Below, piece by piece: positions 54,320 to 62,631 of a DNA stretch of 64,000 nucleotides. Origin of the DNA: an uncultured Alphaproteobacteria bacterium (GTDB lineage Bacteria > Pseudomonadota > Alphaproteobacteria > CADEGL01); NCBI GenBank assembly GCA_902826885.1, contig CADEGL010000005.1, forward strand, positions 14,027 to 78,026. The letters run 5' to 3'. Numbering within the stretch: the first letter of the stretch is position 1; each line of letters begins with the position of its first letter. Both the position numbers and the translations under genes were made by a program. Under the pieces are notes generated by a model. The model made no database searches. It saw only the letters and a program-made list of their open reading frames with translations, and had not been told where the DNA came from.

Positions 54320-56056
54320 CTACTCGGCGGCGGCGAGCGCCAACGGATCTTTTCCCGTCTTTTGCAACCAGCGATAGACCGGCGGGATGACATCGCCGAT
54401 CGATTCCACGGCCACGTCGACGAAGCTGGGGCCCTTGGTCGCGAAGGCCGCGTCGAGCGCGGCTTCCAATTCCTCCGGCGTCTGGGCACGGAAGGCCGCA
54501 ACGCCGAAGGCCTCGGCCACGCGGCGCATGTCGCCCGGATTGAAGTCGACGGATACGAATGCCTCGTTCGCGCCCGGCCGCGCGTGGACGCGCTGTAGCG
54601 CCTTGATCCAACCGAAGCAGGCGTTGTTGAAGTGGATCAGCACGGCTGGGACTTGCAGCCGCGCCAGCGTTTCCAACTCGCCCGCGGCCATGCCGAAGGA
54701 ACCGTCGCCGAACAACCCGACCGGCCGCGCGTCGGGCCGTGCGAGCCAGGCCGCGACCACGGCGGGAATGGCGTAGCCCAGCCCGCCGAACGCGCGCGGG
54801 ATTACCAGGCTGGACCCCCGGCCGTTGAGGCGCAGGAAGCGCGAGGCATACGGCGTGGGGGTTCCTGCGTCCGAAACGACGATGACGGGCTCGGGTAGCC
54901 GCTTGTTCACCGCTGCAATCACGCGCTGGGGCTTGAGTGGCACGGCGTCGGACTCCAACGCATCCTTCACGGTGTCCCAGAAGCTGGCGCGGTCGCGGTT
55001 GAGCGAGGCCACCCAGGCTTCCGTGCGGCGCGGGTCGCGCGGATTCGCGGCACGCAGCAGGTCCTCCAGCACCAGGCGCGCATCGCCGGCGATGCTGAGC
55101 GCATTGTCGAAGGTATTGGCCAAGATCTCCGGGTCGCTGTCGATCTGGACCACGCGGCGCGTCTTAGCAGGTACCGGAAAGCTCCAGCCGATACTGGCGA
55201 CCGAGCCCATGCGGCAGCCGATGTAGATCGCCAAGTCCGACTCATCCAGGGCGCGATGCGCATGGGGATGAAAACCATTGTCGCCCACCACCCCCATCGC
55301 GAACGGATGGTCGTCGGGGATGATGCTCTGGCCTGTGATGGTGGTGACCACGGGCGCCGCGAAGCGTTCGGCCAGTGCCAGGATCAGCGGTCCAGCAACG
55401 CCCCGGTTGGCGCCGCCGCCGGCCACGATCACGGGCCGCTCGGCGATGGCCAGCCAATCGGCCAGCCGCGCCACCGATTCCGCTTCGCCCCGTGTGGGAT
55501 AAGCCGGGGCGCGGACGCATTCGGTTTCGACCCGCAGCGGTACGCTGGGCGACACGGGCTCCACCATCACGTCCTCGGGGAGCGTGATCTGCACGGCGCC
55601 GGGCTTGCCCGTGGTCGCGGCACGGAAGGCGCGGCGCACGGTCTCCGGCAATTTGTCGGCCGACTTCACCTGGACCGACAGCTTGGTGACCGGCTCGAAC
55701 AGCCGGACGCAGTCCAGCTCGGTCAAGGTCGCGCGCCCCTCGCCCGCCAACGGGATGTCGTTGATCAAAAGGATCAGCGGCACGGAGGAGCTGTTGGCTT
55801 CCGCCACGCCCGGAATCGAATAAAGCACGCCCGCGCCGCTTGGGCACTCGCAGACGCCGGGCTTGCCGGTCAGGCGCGCATAGGCGTCGGCCATGTAGGC
55901 GGCCGAACGCTCGTCGCGCGCCAGCACGTGGCGGATGGGTCCGCCCGCGTCGCGGATCGCGTGGTAGAGCGGCACGTTGGTATCGCCCGGCACGCCGAAT
56001 ATATATTCGACGCGATAATCGATCAGCATCTGGACCAAGGCTTCGGCGGCGTTCAT
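54320..56056 (-). CDS. Thiamine diphosphate-dependent enzyme (acetolactate synthase/benzoylformate decarboxylase-like)
   Basis: A 578-residue three-domain ThDP enzyme. The Glu that activates the cofactor is in HVLARDERSAAYMADAYARL, the middle domain has VAGGGANRGVAGPL, and the ThDP-Mg motif is in LFGDGSFGMAAGELETLARL with FNNACFGWIKALQ (Gly-Asp-Gly to Asn). Decarboxylation or carboligation of a 2-oxo acid is likely; the exact reaction is open. A ribosome site GGGAGACAG precedes 56056. An Lrp-type regulator is divergent from it, and a terminator follows. Confidence 0.88.
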   Translation of the reverse strand: MNAAEALVQMLIDYRVEYIFGVPGDTNVPLYHAIRDAGGPIRHVLARDERSAAYMADAYARLTGKPGVCECPSGAGVLYSIPGVAEANSSSVPLILLINDIPLAGEGRATLTELDCVRLFEPVTKLSVQVKSADKLPETVRRAFRAATTGKPGAVQITLPEDVMVEPVSPSVPLRVETECVRAPAYPTRGEAESVARLADWLAIAERPVIVAGGGANRGVAGPLILALAERFAAPVVTTITGQSIIPDDHPFAMGVVGDNGFHPHAHRALDESDLAIYIGCRMGSVASIGWSFPVPAKTRRVVQIDSDPEILANTFDNALSIAGDARLVLEDLLRAANPRDPRRTEAWVASLNRDRASFWDTVKDALESDAVPLKPQRVIAAVNKRLPEPVIVVSDAGTPTPYASRFLRLNGRGSSLVIPRAFGGLGYAIPAVVAAWLARPDARPVGLFGDGSFGMAAGELETLARLQVPAVLIHFNNACFGWIKALQRVHARPGANEAFVSVDFNPGDMRRVAEAFGVAAFRAQTPEELEAALDAAFATKGPSFVDVAVESIGDVIPPVYRWLQKTGKDPLALAAAE

Positions 56057-56153
56057 CTCTGTCTCCCGGTTGCGCAGTCCGCAGAATCGATGGACGCCGT
56101 GCGGGAAGAAACTTGCGAAGCGTCAGGACAGGCCGCCATTTCGCCAGTTAACA

Positions 56154-56168
56154 CCGGCAATTCGCCGG
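56154..56168. promoter_or_regulatory. Inverted repeat in the ThDP enzyme-Lrp divergent region
   Basis: Perfect 5-bp arms CCGGC and GCCGG around AATTC, 45 bp upstream of the Lrp-type start and about 100 bp upstream of the ThDP gene. It could be a regulator site for the divergent pair. In a GC-rich genome such short repeats arise by chance, so confidence is low. Confidence 0.28.
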
Positions 56169-56212
56169 AAACGTCCTTGCCGGGCTTGGCTCGCATCGGT
56201 AACGATTTCGCC

Positions 56213-56653
56213 ATGAGCCGCCCCGTCAACGATGCCAAGGACCGGCAATTGATCAGCCTTCTGCGCGTGAATGCGCGGGAGTCGCTGACCAATCTGGCCA
56301 AGCGCCTGGGTGTGTCGCGCAGCGCGGTGCAGCAGCGCCTGGCGCGGCTCGAGCGCGACCGGGTGATCGCGGGTTACACGGTCGTGATGGGCGACGGCGC
56401 CATGCCCGGCGTGCTGAAAGCCCATGCCTTGATCGAAATCGACGCGCGCCATCTCGCCGGTATCGTGCGTGCCCTGCGCGCCATGCCCGAGGTACGCCGC
56501 TGCAGCACGGCCAGCGGACCGTTCGACCTGGTCGTGACGGTGGAGGCCATGACAGCGGAGCGTTTGGATCAAACGCTCGACGCGATCGGCCAACTGACCG
56601 GCGTGAAGCGCACGGCCACGACGGTGCTGCTGGCCGATAAGTTCGAGCGTTAA
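56213..56653 (+). CDS. Lrp/AsnC family transcriptional regulator 1
   Basis: A 146-residue feast/famine regulator. The N-terminal winged helix has VNDAKDRQLISLLRVNARESLTNLAKRLGVSRSAVQQRL and ERDRVIAGYTVVMG. The C-terminal RAM ligand domain is seen in VLKAHALIEIDARHLAGIV, ASGPFDLVVTVEA and TGVKRTATTVLLADKF. The start at 56213 fits the family length; the reading frame stays open far upstream but has no support there. It is divergent from the ThDP enzyme gene, its probable target. Confidence 0.9.
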   Translation: MSRPVNDAKDRQLISLLRVNARESLTNLAKRLGVSRSAVQQRLARLERDRVIAGYTVVMGDGAMPGVLKAHALIEIDARHLAGIVRALRAMPEVRRCSTASGPFDLVVTVEAMTAERLDQTLDAIGQLTGVKRTATTVLLADKFER

Positions 56654-56701
56654 GAGGATTTTCCGGTTACAACCGGCCGGACATCCGATGGAGAGCGTGC
56701 C

Positions 56702-57118
56702 GTGCCGAAAGCTTTAACGTCCGTCGCGAGCCGTGCGGGCATCCCCATACTCGCCCTCCTCGCTTTGGCCGCGTGCCAGCAGGACGAGATTCGCGCGCGC
56801 GGCTCGCAGGGCGGCGATATCGTTCGCGGCAATCCTGCGGAGCTCGCGAGTTGCGCGGCGAAAAGCTTCGACAGCCAGACGTGCGGTTTCCTGACCGCAT
56901 GTCCCAACAGCGTGGTGACCGTGACCGAAGGCGGCGAGAAAGCCAGCGTGCACAGCAAGGTCGGTACCACCAGCGTATGGATTGTCGATCTGGCCGGGCG
57001 TCCGGGCGACGTGGTCGAGGCTACATATTATCTAACCAGCGCGGCGCCGACGGACACCCAGGGCGGCATCGCCGCGATCAGTGGCATCATTCAGGCGTGC
57101 GGCAAGCCGGTATCCTAG
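56702..57118 (+). CDS. Small putative lipoprotein
   Basis: A 138-residue protein with a lipoprotein signal: basic start, hydrophobic stretch, then the lipobox LALAAC with Cys at about residue 25. The mature part has four further cysteines (ASCAAKSFDSQTCGFLTACP and the terminal QACGKPVS). Its function is unknown. The likely start is GTG at 56702. It lies 48 bp after the Lrp gene and converges on an SDR gene with a 6-bp gap. Confidence 0.78.
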   Translation: MPKALTSVASRAGIPILALLALAACQQDEIRARGSQGGDIVRGNPAELASCAAKSFDSQTCGFLTACPNSVVTVTEGGEKASVHSKVGTTSVWIVDLAGRPGDVVEATYYLTSAAPTDTQGGIAAISGIIQACGKPVS

Positions 57119-57124
57119 CGGCCG

Positions 57125-57838
57125 TCAGTACGATGCCTCGGCGAAAATATTGACCGGCAGTTCGGCGACCGAGGCCGTGTTGGGCAACGCCAGCAGCATC
57201 GCCACCATCTCGGCCAGCGTCCCGGGGTCGATTTTGTCTTCCTTGGCGATGCCGGTCCCCTCGCCCATGTCGGTGTCGATAACGCTGGGGCACAAGGCCG
57301 TGGCCCGGACGCCGTGTTCGAACCCCTCCTGCCGGATGGCGTGCGTCAACGCGACCAAGGCGAATTTGCTCATCGAATAGCCGAAATAGTCCGGCCGGCG
57401 GACGCGCAGACCCAGAAGCGATGCCACGTTCACCACGCGCCCCTGCCCGCTTTTCTTCAGATGCGGGAGCGCCGCCCGGGTGAGAAGCGTCGGTCCCTTG
57501 GCATTGACCGCCCACATCTCGTCCAGACGCGCTTCGTCGGCGGCTTCGACGCTGAATGCGTGCAGCACGCCGGCATTGTTGACGAGACCGTCGAGTTTAC
57601 CGAAGCGCGCAACGGTGGCGGCGACCCAGGCGTCGCCCGTGCAGGAGTCCTTGGCGTCGTGCTTGTGGAGCAACACGCGCGTCTTCTCCATGCCGCCATG
57701 GGCTCTTTCCAGCGCGGCCGCATCGCGCGCGCCCAGACTGAGCGTGTATCCCTCGTCGTAGAGTCGTTTGGCGATGACAGGGCCCAGGCCGCGCGCGGCG
57801 CCGCTGACCATGACGACACGCCCCTTCGGGTTCAGCAT
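57125..57838 (-). CDS. SDR family NAD(P)-dependent oxidoreductase
   Basis: A 237-residue short-chain dehydrogenase. The cofactor loop is GAARGLGPVIAKRLYDEG, with LVNNAGVLHAF and the catalytic Ser and Tyr-x-x-x-Lys in NVASLLGLRVRRPDYFGYSMSKFALVALTHAIR. The substrate is unknown. It stands alone on the minus strand, downstream of the DUF6356 gene in the same direction, with about 69 bp between them. Confidence 0.88.
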   Translation of the reverse strand: MLNPKGRVVMVSGAARGLGPVIAKRLYDEGYTLSLGARDAAALERAHGGMEKTRVLLHKHDAKDSCTGDAWVAATVARFGKLDGLVNNAGVLHAFSVEAADEARLDEMWAVNAKGPTLLTRAALPHLKKSGQGRVVNVASLLGLRVRRPDYFGYSMSKFALVALTHAIRQEGFEHGVRATALCPSVIDTDMGEGTGIAKEDKIDPGTLAEMVAMLLALPNTASVAELPVNIFAEASY

Positions 57839-57907
57839 GGCAAATCCTCCCGGCGCGAAGCCTCGCGCGGGCGGATGCCCTAGTCCAGGAGAAGTTGGCT
57901 AAACCCG

Positions 57908-58162
57908 CTACTCCGCGGCGACCGCGTCGGCGCGGAGGCGTTCCATCACGGGTTTGCGATGGCCGGACGACAGGCGGTCATACAGACGGCGAATGGTGCG
58001 GCTGCCCACGGTCGTGCAGGTGAAGGGAAACAGCCCATGGAGGATGCAAGCCAAGCCACCGATGACCATCCAGAACCCTGTCGCGGAGGCGAAGCGCAGA
58101 TGCTCGGCATAGGTCTCGCTGACCGTGGCCGGGTGGGCGGTGAAGGGATTGCGCAGGGTCAT
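57908..58162 (-). CDS. DUF6356-like small membrane protein
   Basis: An 84-residue protein beginning MTLRNPFTAHPATVSETYAE, followed by a hydrophobic segment (GFWMVIGGLACILHGLFPF) and a basic end (GSRTIRRLYDRLSSGHRK). This matches DUF6356 as I remember it: alphaproteobacterial, of unknown function. Starts further upstream (58177 or 58231) are possible but add residues outside the family. It is divergent from the second Lrp gene. Confidence 0.75.
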   Translation of the reverse strand: MTLRNPFTAHPATVSETYAEHLRFASATGFWMVIGGLACILHGLFPFTCTTVGSRTIRRLYDRLSSGHRKPVMERLRADAVAAE

Positions 58163-58233
58163 CTGGAGTCCAACCATCTGTACTGTCGATAAATTCCAGC
58201 ATCGCACGGGTTGGTTAGAAGCAGCGACCAAAG

Positions 58234-58271
58234 TTGAGCGCGAATTATCTCTATAGTAGAATTTAATTCTA
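58234..58271 (+). promoter_or_regulatory. Promoter and palindromic operator of the second Lrp gene
   Basis: A candidate sigma-70 promoter: -35 TTGAGC at 58234-58239, a 17-bp spacer, -10 TAGAAT at 58257-58262. The -10 overlaps a perfect 15-bp palindrome TAGAATT-T-AATTCTA at 58257-58271, which suggests autorepression. The region is sharply AT-rich compared with its surroundings. Confidence 0.6.
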
Positions 58272-58296
58272 TCTTTTATCTATAAGAGAGAAATTC

Positions 58297-58827
58297 ATGC
58301 GCCTGGATGCAATCGACCGCCGCATTCTTAATGCGCTCCAAGCCGACGCGACCATCCAACTCGCGGACCTCGCCAAGGAAGCCGGCCTGTCGCCCACGCC
58401 CTGTTGGCGGCGGGTGAAGAATCTGGAGGAGGCCGGGGTGATCCGCGGCCGCGTGGCGTTGCTCGACCGGGCGAAACTGAATCTCAATGTGACGGTGTTC
58501 GTGGCCATCCGCACAAACCAGCACAACCCGGAGTGGCTGGAGCGGTTCGCGCGCGCGGTGCTGGAGATTCCGGAGGTGGTCGATTTCTACCGCATGAGCG
58601 GCGATATCGACTACCTGCTGCGCGTCGTGGTGCCGGACATCGCCGCCTATGACGAGGTCTATAAACGCCTGATCAAGCGCATCGACCTCTATGACGTCAG
58701 CTCCAGCTTCGCCATGGAGGAGATCAAGTGCACGACCGCCCTGCCCGTCCGCTATGCGGACGCGGTGGAGGAAGAGGCCGCGCCGCCTAGGAAGGCAGTA
58801 CGGCGACGGCCGAAATCTCGACCATGA
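58297..58827 (+). CDS. Lrp/AsnC family transcriptional regulator 2
   Basis: A 176-residue feast/famine regulator. The helix-turn-helix is LDAIDRRILNALQADATIQLADLAKEAGLSPTPCWRRVKNLEEAG; the Ser-Pro-Thr-Pro-Cys-Trp-Arg-Arg recognition helix is the branched-chain or amino acid type. The RAM domain follows (VAIRTNQHNPEWLERF, MSGDIDYLLRVVV). The C-terminal 25 residues are basic and disordered and overlap the convergent RidA-like gene by 41 bp. A ribosome site AAGAGAG precedes the ATG. Confidence 0.9.
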   Translation: MRLDAIDRRILNALQADATIQLADLAKEAGLSPTPCWRRVKNLEEAGVIRGRVALLDRAKLNLNVTVFVAIRTNQHNPEWLERFARAVLEIPEVVDFYRMSGDIDYLLRVVVPDIAAYDEVYKRLIKRIDLYDVSSSFAMEEIKCTTALPVRYADAVEEEAAPPRKAVRRRPKSRP

Positions 58828-59218
58828 GTTCCGGGAAGGCCAGGCCGGCCACCTCGACGATGGCGCTGGAGGGACCGCCCTTGGGCCAGTGCTTTAGGCG
58901 CGCGTCGCGAATCTCGTCGAGCACGCGGATGTCGGTGACATAGACGATCACCTGGACCACGTCCGCCATGGTGGCGCCGTTGGCCTTCAGAATGGTCAGG
59001 ACGTTCTTGAGCGTCTGTTCGGCTTGCTTGGCCGGGTCGCCCTTACCGACAATGCGGCCCTTGGCGTCCATCGAGACCTGGCCGGAAACGAACAGCAGCG
59101 GTCCGGATTCGACCCGCACGCAGTTGGAATAGTAACCGCGGATGGGTGCCGGCACGCCCGGCGGATTCCACGACCGCTTGCGCCCCTTCGTGGTTTTCTT
59201 TCTGGTTTTGGTCGCCAT
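58787..59218 (-). CDS. RidA (YjgF) family protein lacking the catalytic arginine
   Basis: A 143-residue protein of the RidA family, whose active members deaminate reactive imines and enamines. The core is clear: GYYSNCVRVESGPLLFVSGQVSMDAKG, then QTLKNVLTILKANGATMADVVQVIVYVTD and PELMVEISAVAVLP. The usual Pro-Ala-Arg-Ser block with the essential Arg is GPSSAIVEVAGL here, so the Arg appears replaced by Ser. That places it in a Rid subfamily without imine deaminase activity. The N-terminus is basic (TKTRKKTTKGRKRS). Confidence 0.87.
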   Translation of the reverse strand: MATKTRKKTTKGRKRSWNPPGVPAPIRGYYSNCVRVESGPLLFVSGQVSMDAKGRIVGKGDPAKQAEQTLKNVLTILKANGATMADVVQVIVYVTDIRVLDEIRDARLKHWPKGGPSSAIVEVAGLAFPELMVEISAVAVLPS

Positions 59219-59236
59219 CGTCCCCTCCCCTCGTGG

Positions 59237-59307
59237 GCCTCATGCGCCAACGGGCTCGGCATGAGGCGCTTATTGATGAATCCTCACCCTGAATTTGTCG
59301 AAGGGTG
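59237..59307 (-). repeat. Two-hairpin intergenic repeat, copy A
   Basis: A compound palindromic element. Hairpin 1 spans 59237-59267 (arms GCCTCATGC and GCATGAGGC) and hairpin 2 spans 59285-59307 (arms CACCCT and AGGGTG). It aligns along its length with the reverse complement of the element at 62529-62600. It lies between the RidA-family and SDR genes, wholly outside coding sequence. Confidence 0.82.
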
Positions 59308-59319
59308 CGCTTCGTTTCC

Positions 59320-60120
59320 TCACGAAAACTTACAGGTCAGCCCGCCGTCCACCACGATGCCCTGGCCCGTGATGTATTCGGAATCGTCCGACGCCAGAAA
59401 CAGCGCCAGCTTGGCAACATCCCAGCCCGTGCCCGCGCGGCCATAGGGTACCGAGGCGTCGCGGTTCTTGAGGAACGTTTCAAGCTCCGCCGGTTTCATC
59501 TGCTTTTCCCAGCGCGTCGTCATCATGGGCGTGTTCATCATGCCCGGCAGGATGGCGTTGCAGCGAATCTTCTTCTTGCCGAAGTCGAGCGCCACCCCGC
59601 GGGTGAAGCCCAGCACACCGGCCTTGCTGGTGTAGTACGCGATGAAGGGCCTGCCGTTGTGGCGGATGGCCGAGATGGACGACAGGTTCACGATCGCGCC
59701 GCCGCCCTGCTTCTCCATCAAGGGGATGACGTGTTTGCAGGTCAACATCATGGATTTGAGGTTGACCGCCATCGTGTGGTCCCACTCTTCTTCCGTCACG
59801 CCAACCACGTCGGTGGTGTCGGTGATACCGACATTGTTGTGCAGAATGTCGATGCGGCCATAGGTGTCGACGCAACGCTTCACCAGCGCCTCGACCTCTT
59901 TCGCCTTGGTCACATCGGCCTGATGCGCCGTGGCCGCACCGCCCTCCTTCTCGATGATGGACTTCGTCTCCTCGGCGGCGGCCAAGCTCTGGTCGACGCC
60001 GAAGACCTTGGCGCCCTCGCGCGCGAACAGTACCGCCGCGGCCTTGCCATTGCCCCAACCCGGCCCCATCGAGCCAGCGCCAATGACGAGAGCCACTTTG
60101 CCTTTGAGACGATCACCCAT
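59320..60120 (-). CDS. SDR family oxidoreductase with long glycine-rich cofactor loop
   Basis: A 266-residue short-chain dehydrogenase. The cofactor loop is longer than usual (GAGSMGPGWGNGKAAA), as in a recognised SDR subgroup. Other blocks are LHNNVGITDTTDVVG, the catalytic Ser in NLSSISAIRHNG and Tyr-x-x-x-Lys in AYYTSKAGVLGF. The start at 60120 has AAGGAGATC upstream; a longer reading adds an unrelated leader. It is divergent from the second hyuA gene across about 265 bp that should hold both promoters. Confidence 0.88.
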   Translation of the reverse strand: MGDRLKGKVALVIGAGSMGPGWGNGKAAAVLFAREGAKVFGVDQSLAAAEETKSIIEKEGGAATAHQADVTKAKEVEALVKRCVDTYGRIDILHNNVGITDTTDVVGVTEEEWDHTMAVNLKSMMLTCKHVIPLMEKQGGGAIVNLSSISAIRHNGRPFIAYYTSKAGVLGFTRGVALDFGKKKIRCNAILPGMMNTPMMTTRWEKQMKPAELETFLKNRDASVPYGRAGTGWDVAKLALFLASDDSEYITGQGIVVDGGLTCKFS

Positions 60121-60385
60121 GCCTTTGATCTCCTTGCTTGGTGCGGGATATTGGCGGGAACACATGGGGGGCGGCAACAGCCGTACGCCATCCCGAGCTC
60201 GCGCAAGGCCGGTAAATGGCGAGGGGCCGGATTTCACCCTTTGAAACTGTCGCTTCGCCAGGTTCGGATTGCGGAACGAAAGGCGCGGTTTCGCGGCCCG
60301 CCATGCGCAAAACGCAGGTTCACAAAGCTTGCCGGACGTCACGGGTCCGTTATAGTCCCCCGCGAATTCCGCAGGCGGAGACCAC

Positions 60386-62512
60386 ATGAGCACGAACAAG
60401 AATTCCGCGCGCGCCGCGCGTAAGCCCCAGGCGCGCCTCGGTGTCGACATTGGCGGCACCTTCACCGACGTGGCCCTCGAAGTCGGCACCACCGCCTATT
60501 CGGCGAAAACGCTGACCACCCATGGCGCCCCCGAGCGCGGCGTGCTGATCGGCATGCGCGACGTGATCGCCAAGGCAGGCATCACGCCGCAGGACATCGA
60601 CATCATCATCTACGGCACCACGCTCGCCACCAACATGCTGATCGAGCGGCGCGGCGCCAAGACGGCGCTGGTGACCACGGAAGGTTTCCGCGATTCGATC
60701 GAGATGCGGAACGAGAACCGCTTCGAGCAGTACGACATCAATATCGACCTGCCCGAGCCGCTGGTGCCGCGCCATCTGCGCTTCCCCATTCCCGAGCGCC
60801 TGACCGCGCAAGGCCGCGTGCTGATGCCGCTGCGCGAGGATGCGGTCGAGGCGCTGATCCCGCAGCTTGAGAAGGAAGGCATCGAATCGATCGCGGTCGG
60901 CTTTATCCATTCCTACGCCCACCCGATCCATGAAAAGCAAGCGCGCGACATTCTGTCCCGCCGCCTGCCCAAGGTTTCGATCACGCTGTCTTCGGAAGTC
61001 TCGCCCGAGATGCGCGAGTTCGAGCGCTTCTCGACGGCCTGCGCCAACGCCTATGTCCAGCCGCTGATGAGCCGTCATTTGACGGCGCTCGGCCGCGACT
61101 TGCGCGACGCCGGCTTCCAATGCCCCCTCTTCCTCATGCTTTCCGGCGGCGGCATCACGACACTGGAAACGGCCATCGAATTCCCGGTCCGCCTGGTGGA
61201 ATCGGGCCCGGCGGGCGGCGCCATCTTCGCAAGTCACGTGGCGCACCAGTGCGGCGTGAAGGACGTCGTGTCCTACGATATGGGCGGCACGACGGCGAAG
61301 ATCTGCATGATCGACGAGTTCCAGCCCCAGACCTCGCGCACTTTCGAGGTCGCGCGCGTCTACCGCTTCATGAAGGGCAGCGGCCTTCCCTTGCGCATCC
61401 CGGTCATCGAAATGGTTGAGATTGGCGCGGGTGGCGGCTCGATCGCTCATATCGACTCGCTCGGCCGCATCGCGGTCGGTCCCGAGAGCGCGGGCTCCGA
61501 ACCCGGCCCGGCTTGCTATGGCCGTGGCGGCTCCAAGCCCGCCGTGACCGACGCCGACGTGACACTGGGCAAGATCGACCCGGACAACTTCGCGGGCGGG
61601 CGCATGAAGCTCGACCGCGACGCTTCGGCCAAGGTCATCGCGGCCGACGTGGGCAAGCCCCTCGGTCTCGAAGTCTCCCACGCCGCCCTCGGCATCTCCG
61701 AAATGGTGGACGAGAACATGGCCAACGCGGCCCGCGTCCACGCCATCGAAAGCGGCAAGGATATCGAAATTCGCACCTTGATCGGTTTCGGCGGCGCGGC
61801 GCCCATTCACGTCTCGCGCTTGGCCGAGAAGTTGAACGTGCCGCGCGTGATCATCCCGACCGGCGCGGGCGTCGGCTCGGCCGTCGGCTTCCTGCGCGCG
61901 CCCGTGGCGTACGAGGTCATTCGCAGCCATCACCAACGCCTGTCCAAGTTCAACGGGCGCGCGGCTACGGCCCTCATCGCCGAGATGCGCGCCGAGGCCA
62001 AGAAGGTCGTCGAGCCCGGCGCCAGCGGCGCCAAGCTGGTCGAAAAGCGTATTGCGTTCATGCGCTATGTCGGCCAGGGCCACGAGGTGGCGGTAAACCT
62101 GCCCGCCGACAAGTTCGGCGCCGATGCGGCGAAGTCGCTGCGCAAGGCGTTCGAGACCGCCTACAAGGCGCTCTATGACCGGACCATTCCGCATCTCGAC
62201 GTCGAGGTGCTGACTTGGGCGCTGCTTCTTTCGACGCCGCTGCCCAAGGTGTCGTCGGCCAAGCCGGTGAAGAAGAAGATCAAGGCCAAGCCGGTCGGCA
62301 AGCGCAAGATCATCGACCAGGCCACGGGCCAATTTGTCACCGCCGCGGTCTATGACCGCACGCAGCTCGTGCCCGGCTCGGTCATGCCCGGCCCGGCCGT
62401 GATCGTCGAGGAGCATACGGCGACCGTCGTGGGTAAGGCCTATGATGCGAGCATCAACGCCCTCGGGTATATTGTCCTGGACCACCGCAAGCTGGGCAAA
62501 AAGGCCCGCTGA
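60386..62512 (+). CDS. Hydantoinase A/oxoprolinase-type subunit, copy 2
   Basis: A 708-residue HyuA subunit. The ATPase loops GVDIGGTFTDVAL, YGTTLATNMLIERRG, SGPAGGAIFASHVA, YDMGGTTAKICMI and IGAGGGSIAHIDSLG are intact. A lysine-rich insert near residue 630 (KPVKKKIKAKPVGKRK) is not seen in copy 1 and is probably a surface loop. A GGCGGAG site precedes the ATG. It is separated from hyuB copy 2 by the two-hairpin repeat. Confidence 0.92.
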   Translation: MSTNKNSARAARKPQARLGVDIGGTFTDVALEVGTTAYSAKTLTTHGAPERGVLIGMRDVIAKAGITPQDIDIIIYGTTLATNMLIERRGAKTALVTTEGFRDSIEMRNENRFEQYDINIDLPEPLVPRHLRFPIPERLTAQGRVLMPLREDAVEALIPQLEKEGIESIAVGFIHSYAHPIHEKQARDILSRRLPKVSITLSSEVSPEMREFERFSTACANAYVQPLMSRHLTALGRDLRDAGFQCPLFLMLSGGGITTLETAIEFPVRLVESGPAGGAIFASHVAHQCGVKDVVSYDMGGTTAKICMIDEFQPQTSRTFEVARVYRFMKGSGLPLRIPVIEMVEIGAGGGSIAHIDSLGRIAVGPESAGSEPGPACYGRGGSKPAVTDADVTLGKIDPDNFAGGRMKLDRDASAKVIAADVGKPLGLEVSHAALGISEMVDENMANAARVHAIESGKDIEIRTLIGFGGAAPIHVSRLAEKLNVPRVIIPTGAGVGSAVGFLRAPVAYEVIRSHHQRLSKFNGRAATALIAEMRAEAKKVVEPGASGAKLVEKRIAFMRYVGQGHEVAVNLPADKFGADAAKSLRKAFETAYKALYDRTIPHLDVEVLTWALLLSTPLPKVSSAKPVKKKIKAKPVGKRKIIDQATGQFVTAAVYDRTQLVPGSVMPGPAVIVEEHTATVVGKAYDASINALGYIVLDHRKLGKKAR

Positions 62513-62528
62513 CGGCTTGGAACGCGGA

Positions 62529-62600
62529 CCTCACCCTTCGACGGGCTTGGGTGAGGCTCTTGTAATAAATGCTCTCATGCTGAGCCCGTCGAAGCATGAG
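62529..62600 (+). repeat. Two-hairpin intergenic repeat, copy B
   Basis: A compound palindromic element. Hairpin 1 spans 62529-62556 (arms CCTCACCC and GGGTGAGG) and hairpin 2 spans 62574-62600 (arms CTCATGCT and AGCATGAG). The two loops are themselves nearly complementary (centred on GACGGGCT and AGCCCGTC). It is the inverted copy of the element at 59237-59307 and sits between hyuA and hyuB. Confidence 0.85.
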
Positions 62601-62631
62601 ACCGCTGCAAAACCTCGCTAGAGGACTGACC

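Noticed and set aside
55256-56212. N-terminal extension of the Lrp regulator frame through the ThDP gene
   Set aside because: The Lrp fold begins at 56213; the extension is antisense to the ThDP enzyme and has no domain content.
60350-62485. Long open frame of 711 codons on the minus strand opposite hyuA copy 2
   Set aside because: It lies wholly antisense to a gene with clear HyuA motifs, encodes a His/Arg/Asp-rich low-similarity sequence, and reflects GC-rich codon shadows.
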